Shown one piece after another: positions 55,511-63,864 of a DNA stretch of 64,000 bases. Source of the stretch: DSOI01 sp041394885 (GTDB lineage: Bacteria; Acidobacteriota; Terriglobia; Bryobacterales; Bryobacteraceae); assembly GCA_041394885.1 (NCBI GenBank), contig JAWKHI010000012.1, forward strand, positions 103,196 through 167,195, in the 5' to 3' direction. Each line of letters begins with the position of its first letter. The stretch's first letter is position 1. A model generated the notes under the pieces. That model had not been told where the DNA came from. It saw only the letters and a list, made by a program, of their open reading frames with translations, and searched no databases. A program made the position numbers and the translations under genes.

Positions 55511-58500
55511 GTGCCGCATCGGGAAAACGTACAAATTGTCGCGATCGGATCCTCGGCGGGGGGATTGGAAGCGCTGCGGGGCTTGGTGCGCGAACTTCCC
55601 GCGGACATGAATTTCGCCTATGTGGTGGCGCAGCACGTCCCGCCGCGTTCCCAGAGCAAGTTGGCCGAACTGTTGGCGTGCGAAACGGGCCTGGAGGTGG
55701 TGGCGATCGCCAACGGAATGCAAGCCGTGGCCGGGCGTCTTTATGTAGCTCCGCCCAACCGGGATGTGACCTTCCGTAGCGGCTGCTGGGAATTGCGGTC
55801 TCCCGCCGGCAAGGGTCCCAAGCCGTCCGTGGATCGCTTGTTGATGTCGCTCGCCGAGGCGCAGCCTGCCGATTGCGTGGCGATCATACTCTCTGGGGGC
55901 GGCTCTGACGGCGCCAAGGGCGTGGCGGCTTTGCACGAAAGCGGCGGCCATGTCATCGTGCAGGATCCGCCAACGGCCAAGCACCCGGGAATGCCGTCGG
56001 CCGCGCAGGCCACCGGGTGCGCCGACGCGGTGTTGCCTGTTGAGCGGATCGGCGGGCATCTTCGCGCGCGGGCTGCGGCGGCGGCCGGCGGCGCCAGTCG
56101 TGCGGCGCCTAACCACGGCGGCCTCGAGCAAGTGCTCGAGAAAATCAGGCTCGCCAAGGGGGTCGATTTCCGGGGCTACAAGCTGCCGGCGGTCTCGCGC
56201 CGGATCCGCCAGCGATTGGCGGACAACCACATCGATAAGGTCCAGGACTACATCGCGTTTCTCGACGAGGATCCGGATGAACTCAACCGGTTGTGTGGGT
56301 CCTGCTTGACCCCGGTCACCTCTTTTTTCCGGGATCCGGAGACTTTTGCGCGCCTGGAGACTGTGATCGCCGAGCGGTTCGGCAATACTCGGGACCCGTT
56401 GCGGGTATGGGTGCCGGGATGCGCCGGCGGCGAGGAAGCCTACTCGCTGGCGATGATCCTCGCCCGGACGTTGCCGGGCCGGAGGTTCCAGATCTTCGGC
56501 ACCGATGTGGACGCGCAGGCCATCGCACGGGCGAGGCGGGCCGTTTATTCCGAGAAAGGAGTACGCGGCGTTCCGCCGGAACGGCTGGCCGAGAGTTTTC
56601 GCCAGGTGCGAAGTGGTTTCCAGGTGGAAAAATCGCTGCGCGGCCGCGTGATCTTTGCCCGCCACGATTTGCTTCACGATGCGCCGTTTCGGAACCTGGA
56701 TATCGTAAGCTGCCGGAATCTATTGATCTATTGCAAGGGTTCCGTGCAGGCGGAGGTCCTTCGGAAGTTTCACTATGCCCTCGAGCCGCGGGGGGTGTTG
56801 GTGCTGGGCCCGACTGAGGCGGCGCCCGAGGAGTATTTCGAGATTGAAGACCGGAAGGCGCGAATCTACATGAATCGTCCCATGGCGCCCGGCGACCGTA
56901 CTTCGCCGCGGGAATCGCCGGCGCGGTGGCAGGGCGGTGAGCATCCTGTCTTCCGCGATCAGAGTCCCGCCAGCGTTCTGCGTGAGACGCTGGTGGGAAG
57001 TCTCGCCTCGGCGGCAGTGCTGGTAGACGAGGGATTACGAGTGCTCGAGAGCATAGGCGAGGTGGGTCGATACCTCAAGCTACAGCCGGGCCGGCCGGAA
57101 CTGACCCTGCTGGGTATGTGCCCGCGGGAACTGTCGGCGGGCCTCCGCCCCCAGTTGTACCGCGCCATCCGGAGCGGTAAGGCGAGCCTGGGCCGGCCCC
57201 GCGAGATCAATCTGAACGGAAGGCCCGAGCGGCTCCAAACGGTGGTTGCGCCGGTGACGGACCCTACGAAGAAGTGGTTCATGGTGGCTTTCCGGGCAGT
57301 TTCTCCCACGGAGGTTACGCGGCCGATGGCCGGGCGCCCGGCCGCTGACACCGGCGACGCCCGAGAACTGGAAAGCGAACTGCGCGCCACGAGAGAAACC
57401 TTGCAGTCCGCGGTGGAGGAGTTGGAGACGGCCAACGAAGAATTGCACGCGTCCAATTTGCAGCTGCAGGCCTCCAACGAGGAGTTGCAGTCAACGAATG
57501 AAGAAATGGTTGCGGCGAACGAGGAATCCGAACACAAAACCCTGGAACTGTCGTTGGCGCTGGACGATCTCGAGCACATCCAGAACAGCCTGCGCTCGCC
57601 ATTGTTGGTGTTGGAGTGCTTGGGTGAGGCAGGGGTGCGCGTCCGGCGATACAACACCGCGGCGATGGAGCTATTCGCGTTCCCGCCGGGATCGTTGGGC
57701 CAGGTGCTCCACATTCCAGGCGACGCGGCGTTGACCCGGCAAATCGTGGTGAAAGCGGAGCAGGTGTCGCGGGATCACCGGATGCACGAGATCCGGATCG
57801 ACTGGGGCAAGCTTCACTTTCTGGTGCGGTTCAAGCCAGCCGAGCCCGGTTCCGGCCGAAGCAATACGGTGGTGGTGTTGTTTCACGATGTGACCGATCT
57901 TTCCCGGCGCGGCGAGAGGCTGCAGAAGTCCCAGGAGCGCCTCCGGGAGAGCAAGGTTCGGCTGGAATCCATGCTCGATTGCGTTCCGTCCAGGGCCGCT
58001 TTGCTCGATGCACGGGGGACGATCGTTATGGTGAACAAAAGGTGGAGGAAGTTCGCCGAAGAGTATGGACTGCCTGGCAACCGATCCGGGGTCGGCTCGA
58101 ACTACCTTCAGGCCTGCGAAGAGGCCGCTGCCGCTGGCGAGCCCGGAATGACGGAGATGGTGGTGGGCGTTCGTAAAGTGCTGGCCGGGAAATTGCCGAC
58201 TTATACGTTGGACTATCCCTGCCACGGGCCGGATGTGCGGCGTTGGTTCCGTTGCCAGTTGACGGGTGTGAGCGAGGCCGGTTGGCACGGAGCCGTGGCG
58301 ATGCACGTCGACATTTCCGGACAGGTCAGACTGCAGGAGCAGGTTGCGCGGCAGGCGGCCACTTTGCGGACCGTAGTGCGGCAGTCTGTGGACTCGATCC
58401 TCATCATCGATACCGCCGGCAACATCGATTGGGCCAACGAAGCCTTCGGCAAGATCAGCGGGTGGGGCGATGCAGCGGTTGGGCACACCCCTGCCCTGCT

Positions 58501-60037
58501 TCAGGTGGAAGGCGGCGGGACTCCGTTCGCCGAAGTGCTGGCCTGGTGTCTCGAGGAAAAGTCGCCCTGGGTAGGCGAAGTGCGGAACCGGAGCCGTGCC
58601 GGGTTGGAGTATTGCGTACGCCAGACGGTGACTCCGATCGCGAGCGAGGACGGGACGATCTCACATCTGGTTGTGATCCGGGAAGACGTCGCCGGTCAAA
58701 ACGCCACCCAGCAGCGAATGCTCTACATGGCCGAGCACGATGACCTGACCGGCCTCTGGAACCGGAAGACGTTGATTGAAAGGCTCACCGAGTCCATCGA
58801 GCGCCACCGGCGTTCTTCCGGACAAGTGGCGGTGCTGTTCCTGGACATGGACCGGTTCAAGAACACCAACGACACGATGGGTCACCTGGTCGGGGACCGG
58901 ATCCTGGTGGAGGCCGCCCAGCGGCTCAAGGCCACGCTGCGGGATGGGGACGGACTGGCTCGTTTCGGCGGAGACGAATTCGTCATCTACCTGGAGCGTG
59001 TGGTGGACCGTGACGTGGTGGGCTATGTGGTGGAACGTCTGATGTCCGGCTTCAACCGGCCTTTCGAGGTGGACGGGCGCAATGTGACCATTACCGCCTC
59101 GATCGGGGTGACGCTTTGGCCCGGCGATGCCGAATCCGCCGAAGGCCTGCTTCGCAACGCTGATTTGGCTATGTATCGGGCAAAGGCCGAGGGGCGCCGC
59201 GGATACCGCTTCTACGACGCGCAACTGGAAGCCGAAATCAACGAACGGGTTTCGGTGGAGCGTGAATTGAACCGCGCCATCGGCACGAAGGAGTTGTGGG
59301 TGGCCTACCAGCCGCAGTGGGACTTGCGCACGGGCAAACTGGTGGGAGCCGAGAGCCTGTTCCGTTGGGATACGGGTCAGTCCCGCACGATCCCGATCGG
59401 TCGCGTAATCGAGATAGCCGAGGAAAGCGGCATGATTCTGCAGATCGGCCCATGGGTGATCCGCGAGGCGATCCAGCAGGTGGCCGCCTGGCATGGCCGC
59501 GGACTGCCGCTGCGCGTCTCGGTGAATCTGTCGGCCGTTCAATTCCACGAGCAGGACGTGTTCGGGATCGTGATGGATCTGTTGAAGGCTCGCGGATTGC
59601 CGCCGTCCTGCCTGCGCGTGGAAATCACGGAGAGTGTGCTGCTCAACCGGTCCACACGCGTCACCGAGACCCTCCACGCTCTGCATGGGGTGGGGGTGGG
59701 CGTGGTGCTGGATGATTTCGGGACGGGGTATTCCTCGCTCACTTACCTACAGCATTTTCCGATCGACATGGTTAAGATCGATGCTTCGTTTCTGCGAGGA
59801 GTCGGACAGCGGAAGCACGACGAGGCGATTGTGCGGGGAATCATCCAAATGGCCCATTCGTTGGGGCAGGGCGTGGTGGCCGAGGGGGTGGAGACGGAAG
59901 AGCAACTCCGCTTTCTCAAGGAGCACGGGTGTGACTTCGCGCAGGGCTTCCTGTTGGCGCGGCCGCTGCCGCCGGTGGACTTCGACAAACTCCTGCAGTC
60001 GGAGTTCCGGGGCGATGTCCGCGGCGCCGGCGCCTGA
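55511..60037 (+). CDS. CheB-CheR-PAS-GGDEF-EAL hybrid signalling protein
   Basis: A 1508-residue multidomain protein. CheB methylesterase (~8-185) has its triad Ser15 (GSSAGG), His42 (AQHVPP) and Asp133 (GGGSDG). CheR follows: helical N-domain ~200-255 and methyltransferase ~265-455 (WVPGCAGGEEAYSLA, SCRNLLIYC). A long coiled coil (~620-690) leads to about three PAS domains (~690-1070), then GGDEF with motif GGDEF at 1153-1157, and EAL with ESL at 1281-1283, LDDFGTGYSSL and EGVETEEQL. It could make and degrade c-di-GMP under chemosensory-type input. No receiver or membrane part is seen, so it is cytoplasmic. GTG start; no strong ribosome site. Confidence 0.9.
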   Translation: MPHRENVQIVAIGSSAGGLEALRGLVRELPADMNFAYVVAQHVPPRSQSKLAELLACETGLEVVAIANGMQAVAGRLYVAPPNRDVTFRSGCWELRSPAGKGPKPSVDRLLMSLAEAQPADCVAIILSGGGSDGAKGVAALHESGGHVIVQDPPTAKHPGMPSAAQATGCADAVLPVERIGGHLRARAAAAAGGASRAAPNHGGLEQVLEKIRLAKGVDFRGYKLPAVSRRIRQRLADNHIDKVQDYIAFLDEDPDELNRLCGSCLTPVTSFFRDPETFARLETVIAERFGNTRDPLRVWVPGCAGGEEAYSLAMILARTLPGRRFQIFGTDVDAQAIARARRAVYSEKGVRGVPPERLAESFRQVRSGFQVEKSLRGRVIFARHDLLHDAPFRNLDIVSCRNLLIYCKGSVQAEVLRKFHYALEPRGVLVLGPTEAAPEEYFEIEDRKARIYMNRPMAPGDRTSPRESPARWQGGEHPVFRDQSPASVLRETLVGSLASAAVLVDEGLRVLESIGEVGRYLKLQPGRPELTLLGMCPRELSAGLRPQLYRAIRSGKASLGRPREINLNGRPERLQTVVAPVTDPTKKWFMVAFRAVSPTEVTRPMAGRPAADTGDARELESELRATRETLQSAVEELETANEELHASNLQLQASNEELQSTNEEMVAANEESEHKTLELSLALDDLEHIQNSLRSPLLVLECLGEAGVRVRRYNTAAMELFAFPPGSLGQVLHIPGDAALTRQIVVKAEQVSRDHRMHEIRIDWGKLHFLVRFKPAEPGSGRSNTVVVLFHDVTDLSRRGERLQKSQERLRESKVRLESMLDCVPSRAALLDARGTIVMVNKRWRKFAEEYGLPGNRSGVGSNYLQACEEAAAAGEPGMTEMVVGVRKVLAGKLPTYTLDYPCHGPDVRRWFRCQLTGVSEAGWHGAVAMHVDISGQVRLQEQVARQAATLRTVVRQSVDSILIIDTAGNIDWANEAFGKISGWGDAAVGHTPALLQVEGGGTPFAEVLAWCLEEKSPWVGEVRNRSRAGLEYCVRQTVTPIASEDGTISHLVVIREDVAGQNATQQRMLYMAEHDDLTGLWNRKTLIERLTESIERHRRSSGQVAVLFLDMDRFKNTNDTMGHLVGDRILVEAAQRLKATLRDGDGLARFGGDEFVIYLERVVDRDVVGYVVERLMSGFNRPFEVDGRNVTITASIGVTLWPGDAESAEGLLRNADLAMYRAKAEGRRGYRFYDAQLEAEINERVSVERELNRAIGTKELWVAYQPQWDLRTGKLVGAESLFRWDTGQSRTIPIGRVIEIAEESGMILQIGPWVIREAIQQVAAWHGRGLPLRVSVNLSAVQFHEQDVFGIVMDLLKARGLPPSCLRVEITESVLLNRSTRVTETLHALHGVGVGVVLDDFGTGYSSLTYLQHFPIDMVKIDASFLRGVGQRKHDEAIVRGIIQMAHSLGQGVVAEGVETEEQLRFLKEHGCDFAQGFLLARPLPPVDFDKLLQSEFRGDVRGAGA

Positions 60038-60056
60038 AGGCGCGCGCGAGCGATTT

Positions 60057-60205
60057 GGTGGTTTCCTTTCGATGGTTCCTTTTTCGATTGAAACCAGCCG
60101 GAGATGCTGGTAAGCTGGTGTCGACGTGGATTGATTTAGTTCCCGCGAGATAGCGGGACGGCTACTTGCTACCACGATAAAAAAAGTGCTAAAGGCGGAT
60201 CGGTC
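60057..60205 (+). ncRNA. possible structured leader RNA upstream of a terminator
   Basis: Within the 228-base gap after the hybrid gene, CGTGG and CCACG arms (about 60126-60175) enclose CCCGC/GCGGG (around 60143-60158), followed by an A-rich linker and then the strong terminator. A leader of this kind, ending in a terminator shortly before a gene, resembles an attenuator or riboswitch. I cannot assign it to a known class. It could equally be the 3' end region of the hybrid mRNA. Confidence 0.35.
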
Positions 60206-60229
60206 CCCGAGGCTCGCCTCGGGTTTTTT
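60206..60229 (+). terminator. strong intrinsic terminator
   Basis: CCCGAGG (60206-60212), loop CTCG, CCTCGGG (60217-60223), then six T (60224-60229). A classic factor-independent terminator on plus. It ends the hybrid-gene transcript or acts as a switch for the gene starting 37 bases later. Confidence 0.9.
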
Positions 60230-60265
60230 CGTTTTCGGGCCGATGCGCAACAAGGAGTGTGTCCG

Positions 60266-60679
60266 ATGAGCGCATGGACTGCGGACGAAATTTTGCAGGG
60301 AAGGCTATACGGCCGCGACGGGCGTCTGGTGACGGTTCGCGTTTCGGTGGAGGCGAGCCTTCTCGAAGACCTGCTGGAGGCGCTGGCGGAGTTGGATTTC
60401 CCGATCAATCCCCAGATCCACCACTTGGCCCGTGAACAACAAACCCGCGAACACCAACTTGGCCTGGACGTCGGCCTTCAAGGCGCGCGGCCAGTGGGCG
60501 CCTGCGCCGTTTCGGTTGTAGAATTTCCCGCCTACGAACGCTGGCTGCCATTGCTGCGCGCCCGCTTGGGTCAGGGCGGGTTGCCGCACAACCTCGTGGA
60601 AGTGACTGATTTCGTGCTGGATGCCAGCTCCGGCGATGTCCCCTCGGATTTTCAGAAAAAAACCGTAGGCACACTCTAA
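60266..60679 (+). CDS. 137-residue protein of unknown function
   Basis: I do not recognise this gene. AAGGAG (60252-60257) and ATG 60266 define the start. Two beta-alpha-beta-like segments (VTVRVSVEASLLEDLLEALAEL and CAVSVVEFPAYERWLPLLRARL) suggest a duplicated ferredoxin-like or ACT-like fold, with a conserved-looking FPINPQIHH. There is no signal peptide. It sits just after a terminator and possible leader RNA, and about 90 bases before the amidase gene, with a short AGGCGAG/CTCGCCT hairpin (60712-60732) between. Confidence 0.6.
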   Translation: MSAWTADEILQGRLYGRDGRLVTVRVSVEASLLEDLLEALAELDFPINPQIHHLAREQQTREHQLGLDVGLQGARPVGACAVSVVEFPAYERWLPLLRARLGQGGLPHNLVEVTDFVLDASSGDVPSDFQKKTVGTL

Positions 60680-60770
60680 GGTTTCTACCCCACAAGACCG
60701 ATCCAATAGTCAGGCGAGAAAAAGGCTCGCCTCGTGCGACTCCTCTAGAGAGAGTAGACGGCCAAGTCCA

Positions 60771-62126
60771 ATGGGGGACCGATGGGGAACCATCCAGAAA
60801 CGAGACCGAGCAGGCGGCGCCGGGCAGTGGCGTGGCGCGGGGCTGGTCGCCCGTCTTGCCGGTGCGGCGGTCCGCTTCGTGCGCTGGTGGCGGCTTTCTC
60901 GTTCTCGCAGAGTGGAATGGAGAGCCCAGGCCATTCGAGACCCCAAAGAGAGGCTGCGGTACTTGCGGGCGGCGATGGGCACCGTCTCACTGGGGAACGA
61001 GGATGCGCCGGCGAGATTCACCCGTTGGCGCGCCGGTGCTGTCGGCATCGCGGTGCTGGCCGCTGGCGTTCTGCTGGCGCCGGCCTGGGAGTCGCGATCG
61101 GTGGAGGCGGTTGGGCTCGACCGGGAGATACCTCTCGAGGACGCGGGGGCGGGCGAGGATCGCGGGCCGGGCAAAGTGTGGCTGGTGGAAGAAAAGGACG
61201 GCCACGAAGTGTTTAGCAATGGGCTACGAGTGGAAACGGCCTACGCGGTCTCCAACGAACCGCGCCGCGTGATGCAATTTGAGGAAGGTGGCCGGATGGT
61301 GGTGGCCGGCTCGGCGCGTCCGCGGGGCATCGTGTTTCACACCACGGAGAGCCACATCGCGCCGTTTGAGGAAAGCGAAAATCAGCGCCTGCGGCGCGTC
61401 GGCAAATGGCTTCTCGAATTCGTGCGCGACCAGCGAGCCTACCACTACCTGATTGACCGGTTCGGGCGTGTGCATCGCGTGGTGAAGGAAGACGACGCCG
61501 CCTGGCATGCGGGACACTCTCTGTGGGCCGATCGCGAGCAAACCTACGCCTACCTGAACCATAGCTTTCTGGGCGTGGCTTTCGAAAGCGTCACCAATCC
61601 CGGAGGCGAGATTGGCGCCGTGGTTACCCCCGCGCAGATACATGCCGCGCGCACGCTCACCGAGATGCTCCGCGGCCGGTATCGCATCGCGGCAGTCAAT
61701 TGCGTGACCCATGCGCAGGTTTCGGTGAATCCGGCAAGTTTCCTGATCGGCGCGCACACCGATTGGGCGGCTGGGTTTCCGTTTTCCGAGATGGGGTTGC
61801 CGGATAACTACGAGCGTCCGTTGGCGGCCTTGTACGCCTACGGATTCGGCTATGACGACGAGTTTGTCCGCGCCACAGGGGCGCGGATGTGGAAAGGCCT
61901 GGCTCTTTCGGAAGACCAGGTAAGGCAAGAGGCAACCGCGCGTGGGATCCCGGTGAGGAACCGGCGAGACCAGTTGCGCCAGCAGTATCGATCGATCCTG
62001 GCTCGTATCGATGGAGCCGCTCCGGCCCCCGCAGGAGCCCACTCGCGTGGGGAGGCAGTTCATTCGCTGAAGCGAACCGCCACTCGCACGGCGGGAGAGA
62101 AACGAACGGAGGAAGTTCGTGAGTGA
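60771..62126 (+). CDS. membrane-anchored N-acetylmuramoyl-L-alanine amidase (Amidase_2)
   Basis: A 451-residue protein. Residues 1-85 are basic and cytoplasmic, one helix spans ~88-105 (GAVGIAVLAAGVLLAPA), and the amidase domain lies at ~185-345: GIVFHTTES (His190), HYLIDRFGRVHRVV, AWHAG, NHSFLGVAFE, and IGAHTDWAAGFP (His329). The standard KxDP zinc end is not obvious, so activity needs checking. The domain should face the periplasm and cut the peptide from muramic acid. A ~100-residue charged tail follows. The actin-like gene overlaps its end by eight bases. Confidence 0.8.
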   Translation: MGDRWGTIQKRDRAGGAGQWRGAGLVARLAGAAVRFVRWWRLSRSRRVEWRAQAIRDPKERLRYLRAAMGTVSLGNEDAPARFTRWRAGAVGIAVLAAGVLLAPAWESRSVEAVGLDREIPLEDAGAGEDRGPGKVWLVEEKDGHEVFSNGLRVETAYAVSNEPRRVMQFEEGGRMVVAGSARPRGIVFHTTESHIAPFEESENQRLRRVGKWLLEFVRDQRAYHYLIDRFGRVHRVVKEDDAAWHAGHSLWADREQTYAYLNHSFLGVAFESVTNPGGEIGAVVTPAQIHAARTLTEMLRGRYRIAAVNCVTHAQVSVNPASFLIGAHTDWAAGFPFSEMGLPDNYERPLAALYAYGFGYDDEFVRATGARMWKGLALSEDQVRQEATARGIPVRNRRDQLRQQYRSILARIDGAAPAPAGAHSRGEAVHSLKRTATRTAGEKRTEEVRE

Positions 62127-63168
62127 GAAATCGGGGCCGGCCATGAAAAAAAGAAGAAAGGAAGACCGAAGCATGAAGAACCCCAATGTGATCGGACTTG
62201 ACGTCGGCACCAGCCGGATCGTCACCGCGCGATCGGCCGGCGGCGATAAATTTGAATTCGCCAAGCAATTGAACGCTTTCGTGAGCGTTCCGTTCTCCAA
62301 GATGGTGGAAAGATCGCTCGAGCGCGACGGCGTGCGTTACGACGTCCAGGGCGACCATTTGATCGTGGTGGGCGACGACTCACCGCGGTTTGCCGACTTG
62401 CTCCACGTGGAGACGCGGCGGCCCATGACCGAAGGCGTCCTCAATCCCGCCGAGCCGGAGAGCGTGCCGGTGATCCGCAAGATTATCGAGGGCATGGTCG
62501 TCGACGGCGACAATAGACCCACGGTCTGGTTCTCGGTGCCGGCCGCCCCGCTGAACGCCGAGGAAGGGCTCACCTATCACGAAGCGACGCTGCGGCAGGT
62601 GTTTTCCGATCTCGGATGCGAAGTGCAGAGCATCAACGAAGGGCTGGCGGTGGTCTACTCCGAACTCGAGGACACCAACTACACTGGAATCGGTGTGAGT
62701 TGCGGCGGTGGACTGTGCAACGTCTCTCTCTCCTTTCTGTCCATGCCTGCGATGAGCTTCAGCATCCCGAAAGGTGGGGACTTCATCGATGCGAGCGCCG
62801 CCTCGGTTACCGGTGATCTCGCGAACCGGGTCCGGCTGACCAAGGAAGAAAACTTCCACTTCAACGGCCATTTCGTCGACAAGCTGCATCAGGTCCTCAC
62901 GGTCTACTACGAGGACATGATGCTTTCGCTGATCAACTCGATGAAGGAAGCCTTCTCCGATACGCGGCGGATGCCGAAACTGAACCGCCCCATTCCGATC
63001 GTTCTGGCGGGTGGAACGTCGTGCCCGCCCGGCTTCCGTGACCGGTTCGAGAGACTGCTGCGGGCAACCAAATTCCCGGTGGAGATTTCCGAAGTGCGGA
63101 TGGCGCAGGATGCGATGACCGCCACCGCGCGCGGCGCCTTAATAGCGGCGCTCACCGAAGCGGATTAG
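62119..63168 (+). CDS. MreB/FtsA/Hsp70-superfamily actin-like ATPase
   Basis: A 349-residue protein with the actin/Hsp70 nucleotide motifs: phosphate 1 IGLDVGTSRIVTAR, phosphate 2 GIGVSCGGGLCNVSLSF, and adenosine motif VLAGGTSCPPGF. It is not a standard MreB or FtsA; Cys replaces the usual Gly/Asp in phosphate 2. GTG 62119 (GGAGGA just upstream) or ATG 62173, directly before the fold, are the likely starts; the first 18 residues are extra. Overlap with the amidase suggests coupling, perhaps as a filament that positions wall cutting. The Rho-independent terminator follows 90 bases later. Confidence 0.75.
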   Translation: MSEKSGPAMKKRRKEDRSMKNPNVIGLDVGTSRIVTARSAGGDKFEFAKQLNAFVSVPFSKMVERSLERDGVRYDVQGDHLIVVGDDSPRFADLLHVETRRPMTEGVLNPAEPESVPVIRKIIEGMVVDGDNRPTVWFSVPAAPLNAEEGLTYHEATLRQVFSDLGCEVQSINEGLAVVYSELEDTNYTGIGVSCGGGLCNVSLSFLSMPAMSFSIPKGGDFIDASAASVTGDLANRVRLTKEENFHFNGHFVDKLHQVLTVYYEDMMLSLINSMKEAFSDTRRMPKLNRPIPIVLAGGTSCPPGFRDRFERLLRATKFPVEISEVRMAQDAMTATARGALIAALTEAD

Positions 63169-63257
63169 ATCGGCCGAGGGATAACCGGCAGAGCGAGCGG
63201 TGCTCCCCGGATCCCAACGGCTGCGATTACAATTTTGTTTCTCCTGCGAGTGACCTA

Positions 63258-63306
63258 GCCTCGCCGGATATGACGACCAGTCGTATCGGGCGAGGCCTTT
63301 TTTTTT
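63258..63306 (+). terminator. intrinsic terminator after the actin-like gene
   Basis: GCCTCGCC (63258-63265) pairs with GGCGAGGC (63289-63296), with further pairing inward (GGATA.. with ..TATCG), followed by nine T (63298-63306). Strong factor-independent terminator. Confidence 0.9.
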
Positions 63307-63372
63307 GCGACGGGATGTCAAGTGTTAGTAGAGACAATTTTTCTTTTCTTTTCAATGCGTTACGCTCGAATT

Positions 63373-63402
63373 TTGGCGCTCTCCCGAAAAGTGTGCTAAT
63401 AG
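63373..63402 (+). promoter_or_regulatory. possible groESL promoter
   Basis: TTGGCG (63373-63378) and GCTAAT (63395-63400, with TGT upstream as in extended -10 boxes) are 16 bases apart. TAATAG (63397-63402) is an alternative -10 at 18 bases. About 100 bases of leader then precede groES. No sigma-32 consensus is obvious. Confidence 0.35.
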
Positions 63403-63505
63403 TATTTGGTAGGACACCGGTGTTGGTCCGGCGTCTGGAAACTCACAGACCAACTCAAGTTTTTAACAAACTCAGATCAGGTCGAATCTCAGGAGGTTAC
63501 GATCA

Positions 63506-63799
63506 ATGAAAGTTCGCCCACTCTACGACCGCATTGTAGTCAAGCGGCTCGATGACGAAGGAGAAACGATCCAGGGTGGCATCATCATCCCGGACTCAGC
63601 GAAGGAAAAACCGCAGCAGGCGGAGGTGGTGGCCGTCGGCAAGGGCAAGCGCCTGGACGACGGCAAACTGGTGCCGCTCGAAGTGGAAGTCGGCAACCGG
63701 ATTCTGTTTGGAAAGTATTCGGGCAACGAGATCAAGATCGACGGCGCCGAATTGCTGATCCTGCGTGAGGACGAGATTCTCGGCGTCATCGAGAGCTAG
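63506..63799 (+). CDS. groES: co-chaperonin GroES (Cpn10)
   Basis: A 97-residue co-chaperonin of normal length: KVRPLYDRIVVKR, GGIIIPDSAKEKPQ (mobile loop), VGKGKRLDDG, VGNRILFGKYSGNEIKIDG and LREDEILGVIE. It caps GroEL during ATP-driven folding. AGGAGG nine bases before ATG. groEL follows after 65 bases. Confidence 0.97.
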   Translation: MKVRPLYDRIVVKRLDDEGETIQGGIIIPDSAKEKPQQAEVVAVGKGKRLDDGKLVPLEVEVGNRILFGKYSGNEIKIDGAELLILREDEILGVIES

Positions 63800-63864
63800 T
63801 CACAGCCTCGACGCGGAAACTCGAACACAGGAATTCGAAACAGTAGAACACATAGGAGATATCA

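Larger units (their letters stand above)
63169..63505. other. intergenic region before groES
   Basis: Contains the terminator of the previous unit, a pyrimidine-rich AT stretch (63338-63355), the groES promoter region, and a perfect palindrome ACACCGGTGT at 63414-63423. No CIRCE element (TTAGCACTC-N9-GAGTGCTAA) is present; GTGCTAA at 63393 is only a half-site look-alike. AGGAGG for groES is at 63491-63496. Confidence 0.6.

Noticed and set aside
55332..55610. 92-residue frame upstream of and overlapping the CheB start
   Set aside because: Out of frame with CheB, overlaps the palindrome and promoter region, and has no recognisable domain.
63361..63402. Possible CIRCE element before groES
   Set aside because: Only TTACGCTCG and GTGTGCTAA resemble the arms, and the spacing is far more than nine bases.
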